Source: JBEKCB01 sp052139675 (GTDB lineage Bacteria > Planctomycetota > Brocadiia > CAIUPP01). From it: a DNA stretch of 64,000 nt. How positions within the stretch are numbered: the stretch's first letter is position 1; every line of letters begins with the position of its first letter. This document shows positions 1 to 8,062 of this stretch, in pieces. A program made the position numbers and the translations under genes. The stretch covers positions 1 to 64,000 of the forward strand of contig JBKQWE010000035.1 of NCBI GenBank assembly GCA_052139675.1. The letters are read 5' to 3'. Below the pieces are notes generated by a model. That model searched no databases and had not been told where the DNA came from. It worked only from the letters and a program-made list of their open reading frames with translations.

Positions 1-124
1 CCTTCTTGTCCATGGCGAGTTTCACGTCGCGCTGCGCGAGATGCTCGACTTTGATTTCGCCGCGGCTCCCTTCGAGCAGCACGCGGCCCGCCTCGCGAGC
101 CGCGCGGATTGCGGTCTCCAGCAT
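1..124 (-). CDS. inositol monophosphatase family protein, N-terminal part (cut by window edge)
   Basis: Only the first 41 codons are present; the gene runs off the left edge. It starts at the ATG whose first base is 124. The visible residues, an amphipathic helix beginning MLETAIRAAREAGRVLLEG followed by HLAQRDVKLAMDKK, match the N-terminus of inositol-1-monophosphatase/SuhB-type enzymes. In that family this part precedes the metal-binding Glu and the DPIDGT motif, which lie outside the window, so catalytic competence cannot be judged. The family hydrolyses inositol phosphates, 3'-phosphoadenosine phosphates or related sugar phosphates with Mg2+. A plausible sigma-70-type promoter lies upstream at 166-194. 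The gene is divergent from the esterase at 281. Confidence 0.75.
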   Translation of the reverse strand, partial: MLETAIRAAREAGRVLLEGSRGEIKVEHLAQRDVKLAMDKK

Positions 125-165
125 TCATGTCCTCCATGTCCTGAACCCAACGCGCGAGAGCGATT

Positions 166-194
166 ATTGTAACAAGCGCGGCGCGCCCGGCCAA
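166..194 (-). promoter_or_regulatory. candidate sigma-70 promoter for the monophosphatase gene
   Basis: On the minus strand TTGGCC (189-194) and TACAAT (166-171) are separated by exactly 17 nt. The -10 box is good and the -35 box is weak. It would place transcription start near 160, giving a short leader to the ATG at 124. Seen by eye only. Confidence 0.4.
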
Positions 195-280
195 CCGAAG
201 GAGTTCCTTGAAAGCCGCCCGGCCGCAGGTTAGACTCCATCCCGACCCGATGCGCGCCGCTTTCATTGAAAGGGAATGAC

Positions 281-1069
281 ATGGCCTTGATCCACTGCAA
301 TTTCTTCTCGGAAACGCTGCGGATCTCGACCTCGATGGATGTGATCCTACCGCAGCCGCCCGCGATCCAGCCGGCCGCCGGGCGCGCTCGTCGAAAACCG
401 ATCCCGACGCTCTGGCTGCTCCACGGCCTCTCAGACGATCACACCATCTGGCAGCGGCGCACCTCCATCGAGCGGTACGTCGCGCCGCTGAACCTGGCGG
501 TGGTCATGCCGAACGGCTTCCGCGGGTTCTACACCGACATGGCGCACGGTTACGCGTACTGGACGCACCTCAGCGAGGAGCTCCCGCGCCTGGCGCGCGC
601 GTTCTTCCCGCTCTCGGAGGCGCGAGAGGAGAATTTCGTCGCGGGGCTTTCGATGGGCGGCTACGGCGCGTTCAAGCTGGCGCTCAAGCGGCCGGATATG
701 TTCGCCGCCGCCGCAAGCCTCTCGGGCGCGCTCGACATGGCCGGGAGCGCGGCGAACGCGAAGAGCGACGTGTTCCGGGAGCGAGAGCTCACCGATATCT
801 TCGGTCCGCTTCGGGCGATTGCCGGAAGCGACAACGACCTGTTCGCGCTCGCCGGGAAGCTCGTCAAGTCGAAAGGCCCGAAGCCGGCGCTCTATCAATG
901 CTGCGGCACCGAGGACGCACTCTACCCGCATAACCTGCGGTTCCGAGAGCACGCCCGCTCGCTCGGCCTCGACCTCACTTACGAAGAGGGGCCCGGCGCG
1001 CATGACTGGGGCTTCTGGGACCTGTGGATTCAGCACGTGCTCGATTGGCTGCCGCTGCGCAGGGCGTGA
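281..1069 (+). CDS. alpha/beta-hydrolase esterase (tributyrin esterase / esterase D-like)
   Basis: This 262-residue cytoplasmic serine hydrolase resembles the tributyrin-esterase (EstA) / S-formylglutathione-hydrolase-like family, which cleaves short-chain carboxyl esters. The N-terminus MALIHCNFFSETLRISTSMD is typical of that family. The nucleophile elbow GLSMGGYG holds Ser124. Asp212 in GTEDALYPHN and His241 in GAHDWGFWD complete a catalytic triad in the expected order. The ATG at 281 is chosen because AAAGGGA at 269-275 is a good ribosome-binding site; an in-frame TTG at 266 lies inside that site. It is convergent with uvrB and separated from it by a CACCAAG-type inverted repeat. The natural substrate cannot be told from sequence. 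Confidence 0.9.
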   Translation: MALIHCNFFSETLRISTSMDVILPQPPAIQPAAGRARRKPIPTLWLLHGLSDDHTIWQRRTSIERYVAPLNLAVVMPNGFRGFYTDMAHGYAYWTHLSEELPRLARAFFPLSEAREENFVAGLSMGGYGAFKLALKRPDMFAAAASLSGALDMAGSAANAKSDVFRERELTDIFGPLRAIAGSDNDLFALAGKLVKSKGPKPALYQCCGTEDALYPHNLRFREHARSLGLDLTYEEGPGAHDWGFWDLWIQHVLDWLPLRRA

Positions 1070-1087
1070 GGCGCACGGGCTTCCGAA

Positions 1088-1182
1088 ACCACCAAGACAC
1101 CAAGCCACCAAGAACATCCGAGAGAGAATTGCTTTCCGTTGTGGACCCGCATCGTTTCGTCGTTCTTTGTGCCTTGGTGGTG
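1088..1182. repeat. CACCAAG-word inverted repeat between convergent genes
   Basis: The left arm (1088-1114) contains three copies of an 8-nt word, CACCAAGA/CACCAAGC. The right arm (1162-1182) contains the complement, ending CTTGGTGGTG. The arms can pair over about 20 bp around a 47-nt loop. It lies between the stop codons of the esterase (1069) and uvrB (1202), where a bidirectional terminator would be expected, but there is no T-tract on either side. Confidence 0.75.
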
Positions 1183-1201
1183 AATACTCGACGTCGAGAG
1201 A

Positions 1202-3232
1202 TCACTGCCGCCTTCGCCATTTCCTGCCGCGCTGGACGCGGCGGGGCTGCCACTCGGCCAGGGGCTTGAGGCCGGCCCTCTCCTGGAGCAGGACGATCCG
1301 GTCGCGGAGTTTCGCGGCGGTCTCGAAATCCAGGTCGTCGGCGGCCTGGTGCATTTCCTCCTCGAGGTCCTTGATCGTCGCGTGCGCGCCGTACTCCGAT
1401 TCGCCCTCGCGGACCGCCAGGCGCGCCACGTCGGATTCGGTCGCCTCGCGCTGGATGCCGTCGCGGATGGCCTTGCGCACCGTCTCGGGGGTGATGTGGT
1501 GCTCCTCGTTGTACTGTGATTGCAGCACGCGGCGGCGCTGGGTCTCGTCAATCGCCTTGCGCATGGAATCGGTGATGTGGTCGCCGTAGAGGATGACCTC
1601 TGCGTTCACGTTGCGCGCGGTCCGGCCGATGGTCTGGATGAGCGAGGTCGCCGAGCGCAGGAATCCCTCCTTGTCCGCATCGAGGATGCCGACGAGCGAG
1701 ACCTCCGGCAGGTCGAGTCCCTCGCGCAGGAGGTTCACGCCGACGACGACGTCGAACGTGCCGCGGCGGAGGCTGTTGAGCACCTCGATGCGGTCGAGCG
1801 TCTCGATGTCGCTGTGCAGGTAAGTCACCTGGATGCCCGCCTCGCGCAGGAAACCGCTGAGCTGCTCGGCCATGCGCTTGGTCAGGGTGGTGACGAGCAC
1901 GCGCTCCTTCCTCTCGACGCGCTTCCGGATTTCGGCCATGAGGTCGGGCACCTGGCTGCCTGCCGGCCGGACGTGGATGATCGGGTCCACGAGGCCGGTC
2001 GGGCGGATGACCTGCTCGACGATTTCGCCCTTGCACTTCTGGAGCTCGTAATCGGCCGGCGTGGCGGAGACGAAGAGGACCTGGTTGATGCTCTGCTCCC
2101 ATTCCTCGAATTTCATCGGGCGGTTGTCGAGGGCGGAGGGCAGCCGGAAGCCGTGCTCGATCAGCGTGGTCTTGCGCGTGAGGTCGTTGTTGTACATGCC
2201 GTGGAGCTGCGGGATCGTGGCGTGCGATTCGTCCACGATCATCAAGAAGTCCTTCGGGAAATAGTCAATCAGTGTCCACGGCCGCGAGCCGGGCGGGCGG
2301 TCGGAGAGCGGGCGCGAGTAGTTCTCGATGCCCGGGCAATAGCCCACCTCGCGCAGCATCTCGATGTCGTAGCGCGTGCGCGCCTCGAGGCGCTGCATCT
2401 CCAGCAGCTTGCCCTGGGCCTTCAGCTCGATCAGCCGCTCGTCGAGTTCCTGCTCGATGCGCGCGACGCCGTCGCTGATGCGGCTCTCCGGCATGACGAA
2501 GTGCCGCGCGGGGAAGACCATGATTTCCTCGCGGCGTTCGATCACCTCGCCGGTCAGCGGATGGAGGTAGGCGAGCGCCTCGACCTCGTCGCCGAACAGC
2601 TCGATGCGATAGACGCGGTCCTCGTAGGTCGGATAGAGCTCGATCACGTCGCCGCGCACGCGGAAATTTCCGCGGCCGAAGACCTGGTCGTTCCGCTCGT
2701 ACTGGATGTCCACGAGCCGCTTGAGGATCTCGTCGCGCCCGATCCGCTGCCCGGCGCGGAGCTGCAGGTACATCTGCTGATAGTCCTCGGGCGAGCCGAG
2801 GCCGTAGATGCACGAGACGCTCGCGACGATGATCACGTCGCGGCGCGTCATCAGCAGACTCGTCGCGTTCAGCCGCAGCCGGTCAATGTCCTCGTTGATC
2901 GAGGAGTCCTTCTCGATGTAGATGTCGCGCTGCGGGATGTACGCTTCCGGCTGGTAGTAATCGTAATAGCTGACGAAATAGCCGACGCCGTTCTCGGCGA
3001 AGAATTCCCGGAATTCGCTGTAGAGCTGCGCGGCGAGCGTCTTGTTGTGCGAGATCACCAGCGTCGGCCGGTCCAGCGCCTGGATCAGGTGGGCCATGGT
3101 GAACGTCTTGCCCGACCCGGTGACGCCGAGGAGCGTGGCGTAGCGCGAGCCGCCCTTGAAAGTCTTGATGAGCGCTTCGATCGCCTGCGGCTGATCGCCG
3201 CCGGGCTTGAATTCGGAGGTGAGCTTGAACAT
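1202..3232 (-). CDS. uvrB: excinuclease ABC subunit B
   Basis: UvrB (676 aa, normal length) is the damage-verification helicase of nucleotide excision repair. It is loaded by UvrA and then recruits UvrC. The N-terminus MFKLTSEFKPGGDQPQAIEA, the Walker A motif GVTGSGKT (about residues 37-43), the beta-hairpin region with YYDYYQPEAYIP, the DESHA Walker B box, the QTIGRTARN motif VI and the C-terminal UVR domain (EEEMHQAADDLDFETAAKLRD) are all present. The ATG at 3232 is preceded by GAGGTT. Longer upstream reading in the same frame is non-coding and runs through the repeat at 3246-3376. No uvrA or uvrC is in the window, as is usual for this gene. Confidence 0.98.
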   Translation of the reverse strand: MFKLTSEFKPGGDQPQAIEALIKTFKGGSRYATLLGVTGSGKTFTMAHLIQALDRPTLVISHNKTLAAQLYSEFREFFAENGVGYFVSYYDYYQPEAYIPQRDIYIEKDSSINEDIDRLRLNATSLLMTRRDVIIVASVSCIYGLGSPEDYQQMYLQLRAGQRIGRDEILKRLVDIQYERNDQVFGRGNFRVRGDVIELYPTYEDRVYRIELFGDEVEALAYLHPLTGEVIERREEIMVFPARHFVMPESRISDGVARIEQELDERLIELKAQGKLLEMQRLEARTRYDIEMLREVGYCPGIENYSRPLSDRPPGSRPWTLIDYFPKDFLMIVDESHATIPQLHGMYNNDLTRKTTLIEHGFRLPSALDNRPMKFEEWEQSINQVLFVSATPADYELQKCKGEIVEQVIRPTGLVDPIIHVRPAGSQVPDLMAEIRKRVERKERVLVTTLTKRMAEQLSGFLREAGIQVTYLHSDIETLDRIEVLNSLRRGTFDVVVGVNLLREGLDLPEVSLVGILDADKEGFLRSATSLIQTIGRTARNVNAEVILYGDHITDSMRKAIDETQRRRVLQSQYNEEHHITPETVRKAIRDGIQREATESDVARLAVREGESEYGAHATIKDLEEEMHQAADDLDFETAAKLRDRIVLLQERAGLKPLAEWQPRRVQRGRKWRRRQ

Positions 3233-3245
3233 AAGAACCTCAATA

Positions 3246-3376
3246 TTGCCGAATGCCGATTGCCGAATGATAACGGCAAAGCGAAAAGGAACGGAGAATG
3301 ACCGTCTACAGCGCGCGCCAGCGCGCATTACACGGGCGAAGCCCGATCCGCATTCCCATTCGGCAACCGGCATTCC
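3246..3376. repeat. heptad-register inverted repeat (TTGCCGA/ATGCCGA words)
   Basis: Left arm 3246-3269: heptamers TTGCCGA, ATGCCGA, TTGCCGA in perfect 7-nt register. Right arm 3350-3376 is the complement with drift; its reverse complement contains GAATGCCGGTTGCCGAATG, 18 of 19 identical to the left arm. The loop is about 80 nt. It fills the spacer between uvrB (start 3232) and the next gene (stop 3379), both on the minus strand, so it would lie in the uvrB leader or in the readthrough transcript. Confidence 0.8.
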
Positions 3377-3378
3377 CT

Positions 3379-3840
3379 TTATTCCGATTCCGGCTCGGCG
3401 TAATCCGCGTCGGTCGGCGGTTCCGGCGCCGGCTCGCCCAGCGTCACCAGGCTCCGGATGGCGGCGAGATCCTTCGTGGAGATCCCGGCGGCGCTGCGCA
3501 GTTCTTCGAGCGCGTGAAAGGGGCCGTGCTCCTGCCTCCACTTGATGATGCGCTCCGCCTTCGTCGGGCCGACGCCGGGCAGGAGCATCAGCTCCGCCAT
3601 GTCGGCGCGGTTGATGTCAACCCGGTAGTCCGCGCCCTGGACTTGGCCTGGGACCCAATGGAGATCGCGGCCCGCCTGGCGCTGGCGGAGGACGATGACG
3701 CCGACCCACACCAGGAAAACGAACACCAGCGTCAGCGTCGCGATGGCCTCCGCGCGCGTCACCCACGGCCGGCCGGCGGGCTTGCCCGCCGGCTGTATGG
3801 CGGGTTTGTCCGACGCTTGGACATCCGGATGGTCCGCCAC
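3379..3840 (-). CDS. membrane-anchored helix-hairpin-helix protein, ComEA-like
   Basis: This 153-residue protein has a Pro/Ala-rich cytoplasmic N-terminus, one transmembrane segment (about residues 30-52, IATLTLVFVFLVWVGVIVL) and a ComEA-type double helix-hairpin-helix. The motif VDINRADMAELMLLPGVGPT is the classical HhH signature of DNA-binding ComEA/type II secretion-associated proteins. ComEA proteins bind incoming double-stranded DNA in natural transformation, but single-TM HhH proteins also occur without competence genes, and none are visible here. The start is a GTG at 3840 preceded by TGGAGAA. It sits 16 nt after the HAD phosphatase and is probably co-transcribed with it. Confidence 0.85.
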   Translation of the reverse strand: MADHPDVQASDKPAIQPAGKPAGRPWVTRAEAIATLTLVFVFLVWVGVIVLRQRQAGRDLHWVPGQVQGADYRVDINRADMAELMLLPGVGPTKAERIIKWRQEHGPFHALEELRSAAGISTKDLAAIRSLVTLGEPAPEPPTDADYAEPESE

Positions 3841-3856
3841 CGAAATTCTCCAGACT

Positions 3857-4501
3857 TCATTGCAGGAGCGGGATCAGCAGCCGCAGATCGGCCTGTTTGA
3901 CGACGTGCTTCGCCCGCGCGGCGACTTCGCGCGACGAGGGCAGGAACGCAATGCTCGACCCGGCCCGTTCGAACATGCCGATGTCCGCCGGCCCGTCGCC
4001 GACGGCGGCGACGCGCCGCGTCGGGATGCCCATCTCGTCCGCGACCCTGGCGAGCATTTCACCCTTCTCGGCGAAAGGGACGGCCACTTCCAGTTCGCCG
4101 GTCAGCCGGCCGCCTTCGAGCCGTTCCCGGTTCGCCAGCACGCGTGCGATCCCGAACTCGCGCGCGAGGCGCAGCCCGAGGCGCTCGAGGCCGTTGCTGA
4201 CGATAGCGGTCCGAATCCGCCGCGCGGCCAGATGCGCCAGCAGTTCGCGGCAGCCTTCCATCAGCGGCACCTCTTCCACCGCGCGGTCGAGCAGCTCCAC
4301 CGGCGCGCCCTTCCACGTCGCCGTGTCCAGCCGCGCGAACTCGTCATAGCCCAGCGCGCCCGCCTGGTACTGTTCCCAGTACGGCAGCCCGTGCGAGGTC
4401 CACGTGCCGACCTTGCCGTGCATCAATTCCCAGACCGTCGGCGTGGCCGTCAGCGTGCCTTCCATGTCGAAGACGACCAGGTCAATCCCGTTTGCGCTCA
4501 T
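3857..4501 (-). CDS. HAD-superfamily phosphatase (SerB-like)
   Basis: This 214-residue soluble HAD phosphatase resembles phosphoserine phosphatase-like enzymes (HAD type IB). Motif I is FDMEGTLT near residues 11-18, with the nucleophilic Asp present but Glu in place of the usual second Asp. Motif II is VSNG (about residue 103). Motif IV is AVGDGPADIGMFERAG. The cap domain contains a helical WELMHGKVGTWTSHG stretch. The substrate is unknown; it could be phosphoserine or another small phosphomonoester. The ATG at 4501 follows AAAGGTGACCG. It lies between rlmN and the HhH gene in one leftward group. Confidence 0.85.
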   Translation of the reverse strand: MSANGIDLVVFDMEGTLTATPTVWELMHGKVGTWTSHGLPYWEQYQAGALGYDEFARLDTATWKGAPVELLDRAVEEVPLMEGCRELLAHLAARRIRTAIVSNGLERLGLRLAREFGIARVLANRERLEGGRLTGELEVAVPFAEKGEMLARVADEMGIPTRRVAAVGDGPADIGMFERAGSSIAFLPSSREVAARAKHVVKQADLRLLIPLLQ

Positions 4502-4518
4502 CGGTCACCTTTGCCGCA

Positions 4519-4628
4519 CGTTCGAGGTCGCTCAGTGCGGCCCTGAGTCGGTCGAACGGGCCGCAGATTCGGGGTCATTCCGGTCGGGCTGCTTCGGCTC
4601 TTCGGCGGTGGAGCTTGCCGAACGGGCC
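4519..4628. repeat. CTGAG...TCGAAC palindromic repeats overlapping the rlmN 3' end
   Basis: Two facing copies of a CTGAG-N-TCGAAC word lie at 4519-4540 (complement strand) and 4539-4562 (GCCCTGAGTCGGTCGAACGG). A third related copy lies at 4609-4628 (GAGCTTGCCGAACGGGCC). The same word family recurs at 57312-57393 and, degraded, in nadK. The rlmN stop codon (4532-4534) falls inside the first copy, and the last 30 or so codons of rlmN are built from this block. Confidence 0.65.
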
Positions 4629-5632
4629 GCCAGTTGCCCGCAGCCCGCGGCGATCTCGCGTCCGCGCCGGAAGCGGATCGTCACCGACGCGCCGTCCTCC
4701 TCGAGCCATTCGCGGAACTTCAGCGTCTCGCGGCTCGACGGCGAATCGAAGGACGCGCCGGTCACCGCATTATACTCGATCAGGTTGACTTTTCCGTCCA
4801 GCCGCTGCGCGATGCGCGCGAGTTCCCCGGCGTGCGCGCGGCTGATGTTCACGCCGCGCAGGAGCACGTACTCGACCGTCACGCGCTTGCCGGTCCGCGC
4901 CGCGTAGCCGTCGCAGGCTTCGAGGACGCGTTCGAGCGGATGCCGCCGCGCGATCGGCATCAGTTGCTCGCGCTGCTCCTGGAAGGGCGAATTGAGCGAG
5001 AGCGCCAGCCGCACGGTCACCGGCGCGCGCGACAGCGCCTCGATCCCGGGCACGATGCCGCACGTGGAGACGGTGATCTTGCGCGTGCCGAGCGCGAAGC
5101 GCCCCGGATCGGCAAGCGCCTCGATGGCCTTGATCAGGTTCTCCAGGTTGAGCAGCGGCTCGCCCATGCCCATGAAAACGACATTGGTCATGCGCCCGTC
5201 GCGGCGGGAGATTTCCACGGCCTGGAGCAGCATTTCGCCGACGGTCAGGTTCCGCGCCAGGCCGAGCGCGCCGGTCGCGCAGAAGACGCAGCCCATCGCG
5301 CAGCCGGCCTGGCTGGAGAGGCAAACCGAGTGGCGCCCCTCTTCGCGCATCGAGACGCCCTCGACCCGCGCGCCGTCGTCGAAGCGGAAAAGGTACTTCG
5401 CCGTTTCGCCGTCGGCCGCGCGCGAGACGTTCTCGACCTCGCCGGCGCCGACGCGCGACTCGCGGGCCAGCGCCTGCCGGAAGTCCGCAGAGAGGTTCGT
5501 CATGCGCGCGAAGTCGCGCTCGAACTTCTCGAAAATCCACGAGCGCAACTGGCGCGCGCGGTATGGCTTCTGGCCGATCTTCGCCACGAAGTCGTTCAGG
5601 GCGTCCGGCGAAAGGCCGAGGAGATCCAACAT
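4532..5632 (-). CDS. rlmN: dual-specificity 23S rRNA/tRNA (adenine-C2) methyltransferase
   Basis: RlmN (366 aa) is a radical-SAM enzyme that methylates C2 of A2503 in 23S rRNA and A37 in some tRNAs. The radical-SAM cluster motif CAMGCVFC gives Cys111, Cys115 and Cys118. The upstream SSQAG and downstream FMGMGEPLLN motifs are family hallmarks. The conserved C-terminal Cys in AAGCGQL (about residue 331) is the acceptor for the methyl-cysteine intermediate. Family members normally end soon after that motif; here a further 32 or so residues rich in Ser, Glu, Asp and Pro follow. They are encoded by the palindromic repeat block at the 3' end. The ATG at 5632 was chosen by homology; no strong RBS was seen because the upstream spacer is repeat sequence. 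Confidence 0.97.
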   Translation of the reverse strand: MLDLLGLSPDALNDFVAKIGQKPYRARQLRSWIFEKFERDFARMTNLSADFRQALARESRVGAGEVENVSRAADGETAKYLFRFDDGARVEGVSMREEGRHSVCLSSQAGCAMGCVFCATGALGLARNLTVGEMLLQAVEISRRDGRMTNVVFMGMGEPLLNLENLIKAIEALADPGRFALGTRKITVSTCGIVPGIEALSRAPVTVRLALSLNSPFQEQREQLMPIARRHPLERVLEACDGYAARTGKRVTVEYVLLRGVNISRAHAGELARIAQRLDGKVNLIEYNAVTGASFDSPSSRETLKFREWLEEDGASVTIRFRRGREIAAGCGQLAARSASSTAEEPKQPDRNDPESAARSTDSGPH

Positions 5633-5635
5633 TGC

Positions 5636-5694
5636 CGATTTCCAATTGCCGACTTGTCCGCCGCAGCCTCGGCGGAGGCGGATTTCCGAATGAA
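5636..5694. repeat. mixed repeat: TTGCCGA heptads enclosing a GGCGGA-type palindrome
   Basis: Heptamers TTGCCGA, TTTCCAA, TTGCCGA occur in 7-nt register at the left, and TTTCCGA at the right. Between them lies a palindrome of the type GTCCGCCGCAGCCTCGGCGG. The inner palindrome is the same family as the one at 48855-48883: both carry GCCTCCGCC, AG, CT and CGGCGGACAAG in order. It fills the 68-nt gap between rlmN and the histidine phosphatase gene. Confidence 0.65.
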
Positions 5695-5700
5695 CGATAA

Positions 5701-6336
5701 TCAAAAATCCTTGCTGCTGTGGTCCGTCAAGTCCCGAAGGTGGCGCGTGTCGTTTTCGACCGCGACGCGCAGCCTCCCGGTTCCGTATTCGAGCACGGAG
5801 ATGGCGCCGGTGTCGAGGCGGACTTCCCAGAAGTGGGAATTGTCCAGCCCTTTCGCTTCGCAAAGCAGGAGCTTGAGCACTACGCGATGCGAGACGACCG
5901 CGATGGTGCCTTCCGGATTCTGCCGCGCCAGTTCCGTCAGCCGCGGCGCGGCGCGGCGACGGACGTCGTCGAGCGACTCGCCGTCCGGAAATTTCACCAG
6001 GTGCGGCGACTCTTTCCACTGGCGGTACTGGTCGCCGAATTTCGCGCGCGCCTCGACATCCCAGTATTCCGTCCATTCTCCGTAATCGAGGTCCGTGAAG
6101 GCCTCGTCCACGGTCACCCCCAGGTCGCGGCCGGCGGCGACCGTCTCGGCGGTCTCGCGGGCGCGCGAGAGCGGGCTGGAGTAGACGGCGACCAGAGGTA
6201 CTTGGCGCAGCGCGCGCGCCGCGCAAGCCGCTTCGAGGCGGCCCTGCTCATTGAGGGGAATGTCCCTGCGGCCGCGGAAGATCTTAGCCTTGTTCCACGC
6301 CGTTTCGCCGTGCCGCACGAGATAAATCTGGCCCAA
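5701..6336 (-). CDS. histidine phosphatase family protein (phosphoglycerate mutase-like)
   Basis: This 211-residue enzyme of the histidine phosphatase superfamily begins with the catalytic signature LVRHGETAWN (phospho-accepting His9). DLDYGEWTEY carries the acid-base Glu region, and the second catalytic His is in VVSHRVVLK. Such proteins include cofactor-dependent phosphoglycerate mutase-like and alpha-ribazole phosphatase (CobC)-like enzymes; no cobalamin genes are nearby, so the substrate is open. The start is a TTG at 6336 preceded by GGAGG at the right distance. It is transcribed leftward ahead of rlmN. Confidence 0.9.
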   Translation of the reverse strand: MGQIYLVRHGETAWNKAKIFRGRRDIPLNEQGRLEAACAARALRQVPLVAVYSSPLSRARETAETVAAGRDLGVTVDEAFTDLDYGEWTEYWDVEARAKFGDQYRQWKESPHLVKFPDGESLDDVRRRAAPRLTELARQNPEGTIAVVSHRVVLKLLLCEAKGLDNSHFWEVRLDTGAISVLEYGTGRLRVAVENDTRHLRDLTDHSSKDF

Positions 6337-6460
6337 TGCCGCCTCCTGCCGACCGGCGCTGCGCAGGAATAGCCGCCGCTTCGCAGAGCCGCACCGGATA
6401 TTTCCATGTTACCGGAACGGGCGCGAAGCCGCAATGGAGCGCGGCGGCGGGACGGAGGCA

Positions 6461-8053
6461 TTACAGGAACGCGCGCCAGTCCAGGTCCGGGAAGACGGGA
6501 TTCATGGCGCGGAGGCCTTCGACGTGCTTGCGGTCCACGTTGCCGGAGCGGACCATCTCGTAGAGGCGGGTGAAATTGTGGAGGTGGCTGCGCGTGCGCT
6601 TTTCGGCGTAGGGCGCGGAGCCGCCGGTGGTCATGAGGAACGCCCAGTCGCTGCTCTGGGCCAGGAGCAGCTCGCGCGCGGCCTGCTGCAGGGCCGCCCG
6701 GACCGCCGCCGCAGGCTTCTTCTTCCCGGCCGCGCCGCCGGCCAGCTCCAGCATCCGCTCCTCGGCCTTGTGCAGGTGGCGATAGATCCAGTCGTTCGCG
6801 CCGTTGAGCCACACCTCGAAGTATCCCTTCTCGCCCCACGAGGAGCTGCTCGGCGTCGAGACCTGCTCCGGCGGATGCTGATCGAGATACTCGGAGAGCG
6901 TCGAGACCACGTAGTCGTCGCGCACGCACTGCGAGACGCGGAAGACCTCTTCGAGGAATTCCGGCCCTTCGTACCACCAGTGGCCGAACAGCTCCGCGTC
7001 GTACGGCGCGATGACGATCGGCGGGACCGTGAGTTTCGATTTGAGGAACCGCAACTGGTGCTGGCGGCAGAACACGAAATGCCCGCCGTGCTCCATGGCT
7101 TTCCGCACCGCGGCGGCGCGGTCGTACAACTGCTTCTCATGGAGCGCCACGCGGCCCGTGACGCGATAATACTTCAGCCCCAGATTCCGCCGGACGCCGT
7201 CGTCGTGCAGGTACGGCTCGATATAGTCGTAGCTGGCGTCGTAACCCAGGTCGCGGTAGAACTCGCGGTAGGCGCCGTCGCCGGGATAGCCTTCCTCGGA
7301 ACTCCAGACCTGCTTGGAGGATTCGAGGTCGCGCCCGAACGCCGCCACGCCGGAGGGACATACGACCGGCGCGTGGACGCCGTGCGGCGAGGTCGGGAAG
7401 GCGTTCAGAATCCCGTGCGCGTCCACGAGGAAATAGCGGATTCCCGCCTCGGCCAGCGCGCGGTCCATGCCGGGCCGATAGGCGCACTCCGGCAGCCAGA
7501 AGCCTTTCGGCCGGCGGCCGAGATGGCGAGTGACGGCCTCGACGCCGATCTCCACCTGCGCGCGGACGGCGTTCGGAGTGAGCATCAGCGGCAGGAACCC
7601 GTGCGTCGCGGCGGAAGCGAGCACCTCCAGGTTTCCGGCGTCCTGGATCTCCTTGAACGCGGGCACGAGGTTGCCGCCGTGCTTGCGGAAGAGAAAGTCG
7701 CGCACCTGCCGGAAACGTTCGAGATAGTGAAGCGCCACCGCGCGCTCGCCGGCCGAGCGTCCTCGGTGCCGCGCTTCCTCCTGCGCCAGCTTGATCCGCC
7801 GGTCCAGGTATCGCAGGCATCGCTGCTTGAGGAGCGGGTTGGCGAACATCTCCAGCAGTGTGGGCGTCAGCGTCATCGTCACGCGGAACGGCACGCCCTC
7901 GTCGCTGAGCCGGTTCCAGGCCAGGAGGATCGGGACGTACGTCTCGGTGACCGCCTCGAAGAACCACTCCTCCTCGAGGAACGTCTCGTGCTCGGGATGG
8001 TGGATGAACGGCAGGTGCGCGTGCAGCACAATCGCCAGATGGGCATCGGACAT
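6461..8053 (-). CDS. GH57 (DUF1957-type) 1,4-alpha-glucan branching-type enzyme
   Basis: This 530-residue glycoside hydrolase family 57 protein has the DUF1957 C-terminal helical domain. Family motifs are present: LHAHLPFIHHPE near the N-terminus, THGFLPLM, the nucleophile region GFWLPECAYRPGMD (Glu) and the acid/base region APYDAELFGHWWYEGPEFL (Asp). Family members are cytoplasmic alpha-1,4 to alpha-1,6 branching enzymes acting on glycogen-like glucan. It overlaps functionally with its upstream neighbours (DUF4912 and glgC, 9 and 29 nt spacing), which together form a glycogen block. The RBS GAGG overlaps the DUF4912 stop codon, suggesting translational coupling. Confidence 0.93.
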   Translation of the reverse strand: MSDAHLAIVLHAHLPFIHHPEHETFLEEEWFFEAVTETYVPILLAWNRLSDEGVPFRVTMTLTPTLLEMFANPLLKQRCLRYLDRRIKLAQEEARHRGRSAGERAVALHYLERFRQVRDFLFRKHGGNLVPAFKEIQDAGNLEVLASAATHGFLPLMLTPNAVRAQVEIGVEAVTRHLGRRPKGFWLPECAYRPGMDRALAEAGIRYFLVDAHGILNAFPTSPHGVHAPVVCPSGVAAFGRDLESSKQVWSSEEGYPGDGAYREFYRDLGYDASYDYIEPYLHDDGVRRNLGLKYYRVTGRVALHEKQLYDRAAAVRKAMEHGGHFVFCRQHQLRFLKSKLTVPPIVIAPYDAELFGHWWYEGPEFLEEVFRVSQCVRDDYVVSTLSEYLDQHPPEQVSTPSSSSWGEKGYFEVWLNGANDWIYRHLHKAEERMLELAGGAAGKKKPAAAVRAALQQAARELLLAQSSDWAFLMTTGGSAPYAEKRTRSHLHNFTRLYEMVRSGNVDRKHVEGLRAMNPVFPDLDWRAFL

Positions 8054-8062
8054 GGGCCGGCC

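Noticed and set aside
1088..1182. The hairpin between esterase and uvrB as an intrinsic terminator
   Set aside because: The position fits, but there is no T-run on either side and the loop is long; it was kept as a repeat instead.
1520..3301. 593-residue plus-strand ORF antisense to uvrB
   Set aside because: Shadow of uvrB: Arg/Leu/Ala/Asp-rich composition, no RBS, no family motif. High GC keeps antisense frames open.
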